Shown: one piece after another, positions 9,801 through 18,968 of the stretch
Position numbering within the stretch: the stretch's first letter is position 1
How the letters are laid out: every line of letters starts with the position of its first letter
NCBI GenBank assembly: GCA_030604195.1
Contig: JAUVWI010000009.1
Span: 1 to 64,000 of the forward strand
From: Spirochaetales bacterium
GTDB taxonomy: Bacteria; Spirochaetota; Spirochaetia; SZUA-6; DRHE01
Reading direction: 5' to 3'
Length of the DNA stretch: 64,000 nucleotides
Position numbers and translations under genes: made by a program
The notes under the pieces: model-generated
Told to the model about the DNA's origin: nothing
The model's database searches: none
Seen by the model: the letters and a program-made list of their open reading frames with translations, nothing else

Positions 9801-10097
9801 ATGACTGGATTCGAGATATATTTGAGACCCTCGGCTGTCAAAGACATGGATAGGCTGCGGAAATACGATGCTGTAATGGTCGCTGATGGTATGGAAATTC
9901 ATCTTTCTCATAATCCAACCAAAGAAAGCAAGAGTCGGATCAAGCGACTTCGAGGGATATCGAATCCTGACTATCGCCTTCGGCTGGTTGACTTTAGGGT
10001 CTTTTATAATGTTGATAATTTGAAACACACGGTCAATGTGATGAGGATTCTACACAAAGATCAGACACATAGATACTACAAGGAGGTACAGAAATGA
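9801..10097 (+). CDS. RelE/ParE-family toxin
   Basis: 98 aa, FEIYLRPSAVKDMDRL...IKRLRGISNPDYRLRLVDFRVFYNVD...VNVMRILHKDQTHRYY matches the RelE/ParE fold. Confidence 0.85.
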   Translation: MTGFEIYLRPSAVKDMDRLRKYDAVMVADGMEIHLSHNPTKESKSRIKRLRGISNPDYRLRLVDFRVFYNVDNLKHTVNVMRILHKDQTHRYYKEVQK

Positions 10098-10339
10098 AAG
10101 TAGCGCCGATGGGGGAGGTTAGGAACCATTTTGGTAAATACCTCATGGTCTGCGAGAACGAGCCGGTGTTTGTAACAAAAAACGGCAAAATCACAGCAGT
10201 CATTGAGCATATTGAGGATTCAGGTATCGAGGATTTTCTTTTAGAGCGCGATACTCGCTTCCGGCGGATGCTTGACCGAACTAAACAAGAAAAGGGCGGC
10301 ATGTCGCTCAAACAGTATCGCAAGGCGAGAGGCATCTGA
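10094..10339 (+). CDS. Phd/YefM-family antitoxin
   Basis: MKVAPMGEVRNHFGKYLMVCENEPVFVTKNGKITAVI is a Phd/YefM N-terminus; 4-bp ATGA overlap with the toxin. Confidence 0.88.
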   Translation: MKVAPMGEVRNHFGKYLMVCENEPVFVTKNGKITAVIEHIEDSGIEDFLLERDTRFRRMLDRTKQEKGGMSLKQYRKARGI

Positions 10340-10605
10340 TACCGCGAGGGGCAAGACAATAACCAGGGGAATAAGGAAGATAATTTGTCGGGAAAGGCCA
10401 GGGATGATGGCAGGATTACAAAACCCTCGGGAACCGGGTAGCCTGCCTGGAATAAAGCTGCCAGGCTACTGCCCTTACCTCCTGCAAGGTGCATTTTTCC
10501 TCTCCGAAAAGCCTGAGTTTCCATAAACTACTAGCATTGCAAATAAATAGAGTCAACCCGGCTAATAAAAAATCATTGACACGGATAAAATAGTAGTATA
10601 GTGTA

Positions 10606-10616
10606 TTGGTATAACA
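10606..10616. promoter_or_regulatory. Putative FCD-type GntR operator (TTGGTATAACA)
   Basis: One mismatch to the palindrome TGGTATACCA used by FCD GntR regulators; lies about 65 bp upstream of the GntR gene, downstream of a TTGACA at 10576-10581. Confidence 0.4.
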
Positions 10617-10625
10617 TTTGACCTT

Positions 10626-10653
10626 AGCCTTCCATGGGATTATATGGAAGGCT
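10626..10653. repeat. Perfect 10-bp inverted repeat (agccttccat-N8-atggaaggct)
   Basis: Direct sequence inspection; located in the 5' region of the GntR gene. Confidence 0.8.
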
Positions 10654-10681
10654 TTGCTAACACCACGGCAGATAAAGGCAG

Positions 10682-11425
10682 GTGACGTTGAGCGGCAGCA
10701 ATAAAATCGATCGGGTAGTCACTTTCGATCCCATTATACGGGATAAGCTTTCCGAGATAATCATTACCAAAATAAAAGAGAAAATATTTTCCGGTGAATT
10801 AAAGGAGGGTGACAAGCTTCACAGCGAACGGGAATTAGTTCAGCAATTTAACACCAGCAGGATCACGGTCAGAGAAGCCATTAGAACCCTTGAAACCCTT
10901 GGGCTTATAGAGGTGCGAAGAGGTGCCGGAGGCGGCGCCTTTGTCAGGAGTATTAATTCAAATTGTTTTTCCGATTTTTTTTGCGATATGCTGGTCCAGG
11001 GCCTGCTCGATATCTCTGATATTACGGAAGTGAGGTTGATGCTGGAGCCTCAGGTGGCCAGGCTGGCTGCAGAAAGGGCAAATGAGCAGGATATTGCGCA
11101 AATGAGAGCCTGTATAGATGAAGCAAAGCTCCACCTGCTTGAACCTAAAATTCCACGAAGCACCAATATCAATTTTCATAACCTGGTAGCCGAATCAACC
11201 CATAACAGAATGATTTACTTAGAGATAACATCGATCACCAGGATAATGATCAAGAATGTAGATTACTCATCGTTGGATAATCACAGCATATCGAAAACAA
11301 TAGAGAGGCATGAGCGAATATTTAAGGCAATTGAAAGCCGCGACCCTGAACAGGCATCCAGAGAAATGTATAACGATATAGAAATGATACACTCAGCGCT
11401 CAAGAAGGGCGAGGGTAAAAAATAA
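10682..11425 (+). CDS. FadR/GntR-family transcriptional regulator (FCD domain)
   Basis: N-terminal wHTH IFSGELKEGDKLHSERELVQQFNTSRITVREAIRTLETLGLIEVRRGAGGGAFV plus an FCD-like C-terminus. Confidence 0.93.
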   Translation: MTLSGSNKIDRVVTFDPIIRDKLSEIIITKIKEKIFSGELKEGDKLHSERELVQQFNTSRITVREAIRTLETLGLIEVRRGAGGGAFVRSINSNCFSDFFCDMLVQGLLDISDITEVRLMLEPQVARLAAERANEQDIAQMRACIDEAKLHLLEPKIPRSTNINFHNLVAESTHNRMIYLEITSITRIMIKNVDYSSLDNHSISKTIERHERIFKAIESRDPEQASREMYNDIEMIHSALKKGEGKK

Positions 11426-11500
11426 GGATTAATTTTTCGGGATTTCGAACAATCTCGATTGCACCATCCCGGTGCAAATAAACCTTAAGGAGGTTAGAAA

Positions 11501-13238
11501 ATGAAAAGCGGAAAATTGAATTTTGGACTGGCGCTTCTGATCGGCATTATGCTGCTCATTCCGGTTGTCGGCTTCAGCGGCGGGCAGAAGGAAGCGGCTC
11601 CGGCGCCCGAACCGGCGCCCGCGCCGGCGGCCGAAAAGGTCTATAAGGGGTTGATACTGCCCAATGGGGAGAAAATGGCTCCCATGGAGATCCTGACATT
11701 AACCCCGGGAGCTGATCCGACATTAAACCAGGAAGCTGTTTTTATTGCTGAGTGGTGGAAAAAGATCGGAATTCCCATAAAGGCAAAGGCAATGGAAAAG
11801 GGCGCTCTGGTATACCGGCGGTGAAAAATTCCCGTTATATCTCCAATACTATTTCACTGAAGCTGAGATATATGAGTATGGCTGGAATTTCATGCAGTAT
11901 ATAAATCCTGAATATGATCGACTCTCTTCAGAGTGGACGGCAATGCTTGATCTCGATAAATCAAAGAAAAGAGCTGAAGAGCTTCAGGTAATGATTGCTG
12001 AGGATAACGCCCAGATACCCGTTATCAGCGATACAAATCTCACTGCTTATAATAAGAAAAAGTGGAATGGGTGGATAAATCAATATGGCGGCATAATAGG
12101 TTTTGATTCTGCCTGTACCATAGATCCGGCAGGTAGTGATACGGACAATGATTTGCTTAGAATCGGGCTTCTGAAAGAGCCGGATATGCTGAACCCCCTG
12201 GGCACAGGATTTACCGAGACCTGGTCAATAATCAGTAAAATATATTCAGGCGGCATGTGGAACCAGCCAACCGCTTTGTTCAGGTATGCCCCGGTATCAG
12301 GAGAGCTGGTGCCCTTTCTGGCGGATGGGGATATCAAGTATGATGATGCGGCAAATACAGCAACTTTGAAGCTGAAAAAGGGAATAAAGTGGCATGACGG
12401 CACAGAGCTTACCTCGGAAGATATCAAGTTTACGGTAGATCTGATCAAAGAGTTCGAGGTGCCGAACTTCAAAGATTCGGTAGATTTCATTGAGAAGGTC
12501 GAAACCCCGGACAGCCATACCTTAAAGTACTTTCTTACCGATAAAAGCGCCAATTTCTACCAGAAAACCATGATGATGATAATACTGCAGAAAAATAAAT
12601 GGTCGAAAATTGCAGCTGAAGCAAAGGGAAAGGAAGATCCAACCAAGTATCTGACACAGTATCAAATCGAAAAACCGATGGGAGCCGGACCTTTCAAATT
12701 TGTCGAATGGAAGAAGGGATCCTACATACTGCTTGAAAAAAATCCGGACTGGTTTTTCAAAGGGCAGAGCCTGCCCATGGGAAAAAACAAGCTGAAATAT
12801 GATCTGAAAGTGGATAAAATTCTCTTTAAACTCTATGCCTCGTCGGAAGCAAGAATATTGGCCCTGCAGAATGGAGACATCGACATCTGTACAATTCCTG
12901 CGGCAAGCAGGGATGACTTTGAAAAAAATGCTGATATGACTGTTCTGGAGTGGGGAAATGACTGGGTGGATTTCATAGGGTTCAACTGCACAAAAGCGCC
13001 TTTCAGCGACCCGGCATTCCGAAAAGCGCTGCACTATCTGATAGACAAGGAGTTCTTTGTGGACAAGCTGCAGCAGGGATATGCCGTACCACAATACACC
13101 GTAGTTCCGGCAGTAAATCTATTCTGGTCATATCAGGGCTGCCCCACATACGGCAAGGGCATGAGTATGGCTGATAGAATTGAGAAAGCTGTCTCCATAT
13201 TAAAAGAGGCGGGATATTCCTGGGAAAGCGAAAACTAG
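11501..13238 (+). pseudogene. Family 5 (peptide/nickel-type) extracellular solute-binding protein, frameshifted and apparently circularly permuted
   Basis: ORF 11501-11824 has a signal peptide followed by a segment normally in the C-lobe. The reading frame shifts near 11796-11802 and continues as WYTGGEKFPLYLQYYFTEAEIYEYGWNFMQYINPEYD. The 11892-13238 ORF finishes the C-lobe and then starts the N-lobe (LRIGLLKEPDMLNPL...), ending at AGYSWESEN. Confidence 0.7.
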
Positions 13239-13259
13239 AAAGGCTCTTTCCCAATGTTC

Positions 13260-13332
13260 AGGCATTTGTAATCCGGTTCGGCAACAAGCAGTGCACCCGG
13301 GATGGAGAACTCAGATTGCAAATGCCTTTTTT
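13260..13332 (+). terminator. Putative attenuator/terminator hairpin between binding protein and permease genes
   Basis: aggcatttgtaatc (13260-13273) pairs with gattgcaaatgcct (13314-13327, one G-U pair), followed by a T run. Confidence 0.5.
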
Positions 13333-13344
13333 ATTTAAATCAAT

Positions 13345-14313
13345 ATGAAACGGTATATTATAAGCAGAGCAATACAGATTGTTATTACATTTTTTATAGT
13401 AATTACCATTATCTTTTTTCTATTCAGGATAATTCCAAGCAATCCGACTTCATTCCTCTTAACCCCTTCAATGACTCCGGAAGCAAAGGAAACTATAAGA
13501 ACTCAATTTGGTCTTGATGAGCCCATTACTGTTCAATACTACCTCTATATGAAGAATTTCTTTAAAGGAAATTTCGGAAATTCCTTTTACAGCGGCAGAC
13601 CGGTAATGAGCATTATAAAAGAGAGAATGTTGAATTCCATTTTTCTTATCACTACGGCAGTCCTTCTTTCTTATTTAATCGGTATTACCATAGGCAAAGC
13701 CATAGCCTGGAAAAGGGGAAGCAAAACCGAGAAATTTTTTGTGGCTATCGGATTGTGGTTTTACACTACATTTACACCCTGGTTAGGCATTATGATTTTA
13801 TGGATATTTGCCTTTAAGCTGAAACTATTTCCGCTCGGCGGTATGATAGATCCTGAGAAATGGATACTCGCTCCTTCCTTGACAGAGAAGATATTGGATA
13901 TGGCACACCATCTTATTCTTCCTCTGGCAACCTACGTGCTGCTCTGGTTTGGAGGATACATGCTTCTAATGAGGAACAGCATGCTCGAGACCTTAAAAGA
14001 GGATTATATTATTACTGCAAGAGCAAAGGGGTTAAAAGAAAAGATAATCAGAGATAAACATGCAGCGCGAAATGCAATGCTGCCGATTGTTACGGCTTTT
14101 TCCATAAGCATATCTTTTTCCATTGGCGGAGCAGTTTTAATTGAAACAATATTCTCCTGGCCCGGCATAGGCAGAACAATAGTGGAGGCTACCTTAAGGC
14201 AGGATTATCCCCTGGTACAGGGGGCCTTTGCCGTTATCACCATAGTGGTATTAATAGCCAATTTCATTGCAGATATTGTCTACGCTTATCTGGACCCCAG
14301 GATATCATATTAA
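13345..14313 (+). CDS. ABC transporter permease, DppB/OppB family
   Basis: RAIQIVITFFIVITIIFFLFRIIPSNP; C-terminal RAKGLKEKIIRDKHAARNAMLPIVT EAA-type loop. Confidence 0.94.
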   Translation: MKRYIISRAIQIVITFFIVITIIFFLFRIIPSNPTSFLLTPSMTPEAKETIRTQFGLDEPITVQYYLYMKNFFKGNFGNSFYSGRPVMSIIKERMLNSIFLITTAVLLSYLIGITIGKAIAWKRGSKTEKFFVAIGLWFYTTFTPWLGIMILWIFAFKLKLFPLGGMIDPEKWILAPSLTEKILDMAHHLILPLATYVLLWFGGYMLLMRNSMLETLKEDYIITARAKGLKEKIIRDKHAARNAMLPIVTAFSISISFSIGGAVLIETIFSWPGIGRTIVEATLRQDYPLVQGAFAVITIVVLIANFIADIVYAYLDPRISY

Positions 14314-14314
14314 T

Positions 14315-15175
14315 ATGAAACAGATATGGGGTATCATAATAAAAAGTACATTTATCAAGTCAGGAGTCCTTATCCTGATAATATTCGGCTGTATGGCTCT
14401 CTATTCTCCTATATGGATAAATCGAAATCCCCAAATTTATGATCCGATAATAGGCGTGGATCCTGATGTGCGCGGTTCCGTAGGACCCTCCCTGAAGCAT
14501 CCCCTGGGCACCGACCATATAGGCAAGGATCTGTTTTCTCAACTGCTCAGGGGAGCGCAGATAGCCTTTATGCTCGGGATAATGGTCTCGATACTTTCGA
14601 CATTGATAGGCACAGGTGTGGGACTGGTTGCCGGTTATTACGGCAAAATAGTGGATACCCTGTTAATGAGGTTTGCGGATATTATTCTAACAATTCCAAG
14701 ATTGCCCCTGCTCATAGTGATCTCTGCAATACTCGGTTCACAGAGCAACGTGGTAATACTCTTTATACTCTCTTTCACTTTCTGGCCCACAATATCCAGG
14801 GTGATCAGATCACAGACCCTATCTCTGAAAGAGAGGCCCTATATTGAATCGGCAAAGGTCTCCGGCATTAGCAATATCAGGATATTACTCAGGCATTTGG
14901 CCCCGAATGTGCTGCCCATAGCCTTCTATTATCTGACCGTTACCGTTACCGGCGCCGTATTGGTTGAAGCGGGGCTCAGCTTTCTGGGTTTTGGTGATCC
15001 CTCTAATATGAGTTGGGGAATGATGCTCCAATGGTGTTTCAGCACAGGATACGTATTCAAAGCCCCATACTGGATGATTCCTCCGGGGTTGTGCATTTCT
15101 TTTCTGGCTTTCTCCTTCTACTTAATAGGACTTGGATTGGAGGAAATAGTAAATCCAAGGTTGAGGAAAAGATGA
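14315..15175 (+). CDS. ABC transporter permease, DppC/OppC family
   Basis: HPLGTDHIGKDLFSQLLRGAQIAFMLG motif; start set at MKQIWG just after the upstream stop. Confidence 0.94.
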   Translation: MKQIWGIIIKSTFIKSGVLILIIFGCMALYSPIWINRNPQIYDPIIGVDPDVRGSVGPSLKHPLGTDHIGKDLFSQLLRGAQIAFMLGIMVSILSTLIGTGVGLVAGYYGKIVDTLLMRFADIILTIPRLPLLIVISAILGSQSNVVILFILSFTFWPTISRVIRSQTLSLKERPYIESAKVSGISNIRILLRHLAPNVLPIAFYYLTVTVTGAVLVEAGLSFLGFGDPSNMSWGMMLQWCFSTGYVFKAPYWMIPPGLCISFLAFSFYLIGLGLEEIVNPRLRKR

Positions 15176-16137
15176 GTATAGCGAATACAATAATAGAAGT
15201 AAAAGAGCTTACCATGTCTTATCAGACTAATAAGGGGCTGATAAAGGCTGTGGATAATGTTTCTTTCAAAATAAAAAAAGGTGAAACCATGGGGCTGCTG
15301 GGAGAGAGCGGCTGCGGAAAAACCTCCCTGGGCATGTGTATAATGAGGCTTCTGCCCGAAAACGGCAGCATAACGGCCGGCAGGATTCTATTTAACGGGG
15401 AGGATATTGTTAAAAAGAGCGAAGAGGAAATGCGGAACATAAGGTGGAAAGGGATATCCATGATATTCCAGGCCGCAATGAATGCCCTTAACCCGGTGTT
15501 CAGGGTTGGGGATCAGATAATTGAAGCTCTGTTGGCTCATAGTAATATGACTAAGGAAGAGGCAAAAAAAAGAGTAAGCGATCTATATAGCCTGGTGGGG
15601 CTGCCGCCCGAAAGAATGGAGAGCTACCCCCATGAATACAGCGGCGGCATGAGGCAGAGAGCCATAATAGCTATGGCCTTAGCCTGTAATCCGAAATTGA
15701 TCATTGCGGATGAGCCCACAACAGCTCTGGATGTGCTGGTCCAGGACAAGATAATAAATGAGATAATCGGCCTTCAGAAAAAGCTTGACATTATTATGAT
15801 GTTTATTTCTCATGATATATCCGTGATATCTGAAACCTGCAACAAGATCGGGGTAATGTATGCCGGGAATATAATTGAGCTTACGGATACCTATACCCTC
15901 TTTGACAAGCCACTCCACCCCTATACCAGGGCTTTAATGGCCTCTTTTCCCTCTATCGAAGGACCCAGGCAAAAATTGAAGCCTGTTCCCGGCGAGCCTC
16001 CGGACCTGTTGAATCCGTCTGAGGGCTGTAGTTTTTATCCACGCTGCAGTTGTGCTAAGGAGATCTGTGAAAAGGAAAAACCGGAATATGTTGAAATTGA
16101 AAAGGATCATTTTCTGGCATGTCACCGGGTAATTTGA
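15172..16137 (+). CDS. Oligopeptide/dipeptide ABC transporter ATP-binding protein, DppD/OppD family
   Basis: Walker A GESGCGKTS, signature YSGGMRQRAIIAMAL, oligo_HPY-like C-terminus HPYTRALMASFP...GCSFYPRC. Confidence 0.95.
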   Translation: MSIANTIIEVKELTMSYQTNKGLIKAVDNVSFKIKKGETMGLLGESGCGKTSLGMCIMRLLPENGSITAGRILFNGEDIVKKSEEEMRNIRWKGISMIFQAAMNALNPVFRVGDQIIEALLAHSNMTKEEAKKRVSDLYSLVGLPPERMESYPHEYSGGMRQRAIIAMALACNPKLIIADEPTTALDVLVQDKIINEIIGLQKKLDIIMMFISHDISVISETCNKIGVMYAGNIIELTDTYTLFDKPLHPYTRALMASFPSIEGPRQKLKPVPGEPPDLLNPSEGCSFYPRCSCAKEICEKEKPEYVEIEKDHFLACHRVI

Positions 16138-16946
16138 TGGAAATGGTAAAAGTCGAACATCTGACCAAGCTCTTTCCCGTAAGAAATAGGTTGCTTTTAA
16201 GTATAAGCTCCAATATTCGCGCTGTGGATGATATTAGCTTTGAGATCGAGAGGGGTAAAATACTGGGCCTGGTGGGCGAGAGCGGCTGCGGCAAGACTAC
16301 TACAGCCAAACTGCTGGCAAGGCTCCTGGCGCCGACGAGCGGTAATATCTACATCAAAGGAGAAGATATTGCCGGCCTGAAGAGAAAAGGGTTAAAAAAA
16401 TTCAGAAAAAATATCCAGATGATATTCCAGGATCCCTATGAGTCGCTAAACCCAAGATTTACGGTTCACAGTACCATAGCAGAGCCCCTGAAAGCTCAGG
16501 GGCTGTACGATATTGAAAAAATCCATGATTCTTTAGAGGTTGTCGGGTTGACGCCGCCAAAGGAGTTTCTTTTCCGTTATCCCCATGAGCTTTCGGGAGG
16601 CCAGAGGCAGAGGGTGGCTATAGCCAGGGCTCTGGTTATTGATCCGATCTTTGTGGTGGCGGATGAGCCGGCCTCTATGCTGGATGTTTCAATAAGAGCG
16701 GGTGTTTTGAATCTCTTGCTGGATTTGAGAGAAAAATATAATCTGACGCTTCTATTTATAACTCACGATCTGGCTGTGGCCAGGTATATGTGTGACAATA
16801 TTGCAGTTATGTACAATGGAAAAATCGTTGAAATGGGAGATGCGGAAGCTGTTATCAAGAATCCGGAACATTCCTATACAAAAGACCTGTTAGCAGCGGT
16901 CCCCATTCCCAATCCAAAGGCGAGAAGAGAGAGGAGAAAAAGGTAA
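16137..16946 (+). CDS. Oligopeptide/dipeptide ABC transporter ATP-binding protein, DppF/OppF family
   Basis: GESGCGKTTTAKLLARLLAPTSG, LSGGQRQRVAIARALVIDP. Confidence 0.95.
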   Translation: MEMVKVEHLTKLFPVRNRLLLSISSNIRAVDDISFEIERGKILGLVGESGCGKTTTAKLLARLLAPTSGNIYIKGEDIAGLKRKGLKKFRKNIQMIFQDPYESLNPRFTVHSTIAEPLKAQGLYDIEKIHDSLEVVGLTPPKEFLFRYPHELSGGQRQRVAIARALVIDPIFVVADEPASMLDVSIRAGVLNLLLDLREKYNLTLLFITHDLAVARYMCDNIAVMYNGKIVEMGDAEAVIKNPEHSYTKDLLAAVPIPNPKARRERRKR

Positions 16947-16953
16947 CATTGAT

Positions 16954-18105
16954 ATGCAGGTAGATAAAAAGAGGATCATTGCGATTGCAGAGGATCTTAT
17001 TAAATACAGAAGCATCACAGGCGAGGAAAAAGATATTGGCGGCTATGTATCTGACTTTTTCAGGAATATCGGGGTCAAATACGATATTTTTGAAAAGAAA
17101 AAGGGAAGGCCCAATATAATTGCCCGGATAGGCAGCGGTGAAAAGACAATTGCAATTAACGGTCATCTTGATATTGTGCCTGTAGCAAATGAGTCTCTAT
17201 AGCAGACAGACCCATTCCGGCCTGAAGTAAAAGGAAACAGGCTTTACGGCAGGGGCGCTCAGGACATGAAAGCAAGTTGCGCGGTAATAATGCATGTTGC
17301 TGAGATACTTTCAGAAGAGAAACTGGACGGCAGCTTGCAGATACACCTGGTTTCAGATGAAGAAAAGGGAGCAGAATACGGCACAAGATACATTATAGAG
17401 CTTATTGAAAAGGAAAAGATAAAAAAGCCTGATTGCGTTATCGTGGGAGAAGGAAGTGAGTTAAAGATCAGGAGCGGGGAGAGAGGAATATTCATCTTTA
17501 AAATAAAGCTTATAGGAAGAGCATCACATACCTCAAGCTCAAAATCCAACGGGGTCAATGCAATTATTCTGGCTTCAAAAGCTATTCTGGCAATAGATAA
17601 AGAGATAGATAAATTCCATCCGGAAATCGGAGCGCCCGTTATCAGTGTCAATATGATATCCGGCGGCAGGGTTCACAACCAGGTGCCCGGTGAGTGTGTT
17701 ATTACAGTAGACAGGAGGACTCTCCCCGGAGAAACCAAAGAGAGTGTAAGGAAAGAAATAGAAGAACAGCTGGCCGCTGTGTTATCAAGGGAAAATTATG
17801 AATTCCTGGATGTACATTATGATCCGGCAAATATAACACCTAAAGATTCCTCTTTTGTAAATATGGTTTATAGAACTGTTAAGAGTGTATTGAATATAGA
17901 GCCGGAGTTCTATGTGGGAGAGGGTGGAGTAACGGATGCCAGGTTCTACAGGTATGCCGGTATACCGACTATCATATATGGGCCTAAAGGTGAGAATTCA
18001 CACGGCCCGAATGAATATGTGGAAATAGATTCTTTAGAAAAACAGGCGAAAGTCTACCTGGGAATAATTGATAATGCCCTGTCAGCTTTAAAGAGGGAGA
18101 ATTGA
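16954..18105 (+). pseudogene. M20-family metallopeptidase (ArgE/DapE/ACY1-like) interrupted by an in-frame TAG
   Basis: ORFs 16954-17202 and 17266-18105 are in the same frame: [15 protein letters not shown][TAG][27 protein letters not shown]. TAG is at 17200-17202, where family members usually have Trp (SLWKTDPF). Confidence 0.85.
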
Positions 18106-18109
18106 AAAG

Positions 18110-18910
18110 ATGTCAACAGTGAAAGTAGCTGCCATACAGTTGAGCCACAGGGGCAGCAAAGATAAGAATCTGAAAAAGGCAGTCGATCTAATCGATCAGA
18201 CAATGAAAAACCATAAACAGGTGGATATATTTTGTTTGCCTGAGCTATTCTATCTTCTACCCCCGGCTGAAAATACAGGGAGTGCTGCGGAATCCGTGCC
18301 CAATGCACTGACAGAGGCTTTCAGCAGGAAGGCCAAAGAGTATGGCGTATACATTATCGGCGGCAGCTTTTATGAGAAAAGGGTGGACGGAAATTATAAT
18401 ACCAGCCTGCTTTTCGACCGCAGCGGGGAGATTATAGGTTCTTACAGCAAGACCCATCTTTTAGATGCTTTTGGGTTCAGGGAGTCAGATAGTACCATTG
18501 CCGGAAAAGATGTGCCTGTTTTCCGGCTGGATTTTGCTGTCATCGGGATAACCATCTGTTACGATCTTCGCTTTCCCGAGATATACCGTATGCTGGCTTT
18601 AAAGGGCGCCGACATTATCTTTGCTCCATCAGCTTTTCTTTCATCAGTCCTGCACTGGGAAATTTTAGTGAAAGCTGCGGCGGTGCAGAACCTTGTACAC
18701 GTGGTCGGTGTGAATGCCATAGGTGAATACAAGGGGATCTCTTTTGTGGGAAGAAGCATGATAGTGGACCCCAGGGGAATAAGCCTGGCCACAGCGCCGG
18801 ACAGGGAATGTGCCATATATGCTGAGATCAATTTAGATGATCAGGAAGAGCTGCGCCGCAAGATCTGCGTGCTTGAAAACAGAAGACCTGATTTGTATAA
18901 GCTGACTTAA
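18110..18910 (+). CDS. Carbon-nitrogen hydrolase (nitrilase superfamily, omega-amidase/Nit2-like)
   Basis: KTHLLDAFGFRES, GITICYDLRFPEIYRMLALKGADIIFAPSAF catalytic Cys region. Confidence 0.93.
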   Translation: MSTVKVAAIQLSHRGSKDKNLKKAVDLIDQTMKNHKQVDIFCLPELFYLLPPAENTGSAAESVPNALTEAFSRKAKEYGVYIIGGSFYEKRVDGNYNTSLLFDRSGEIIGSYSKTHLLDAFGFRESDSTIAGKDVPVFRLDFAVIGITICYDLRFPEIYRMLALKGADIIFAPSAFLSSVLHWEILVKAAAVQNLVHVVGVNAIGEYKGISFVGRSMIVDPRGISLATAPDRECAIYAEINLDDQEELRRKICVLENRRPDLYKLT

Positions 18911-18968
18911 GAATAAGAGAGCTTGAGCTGATCAGCTATTCTCCGGATTTTTTCTTAGCTCTCCGGGT

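Noticed and set aside
9585-10028. Minus-strand 147-aa ORF
   Set aside because: Antisense to the toxin gene, no recognisable motif.
17200-17202. Pyrrolysine at the M20 TAG because MttB-like genes are nearby
   Set aside because: The position matches a Trp in homologues, not a Pyl site, and no pyl genes are visible in the window; nonsense mutation is simpler.
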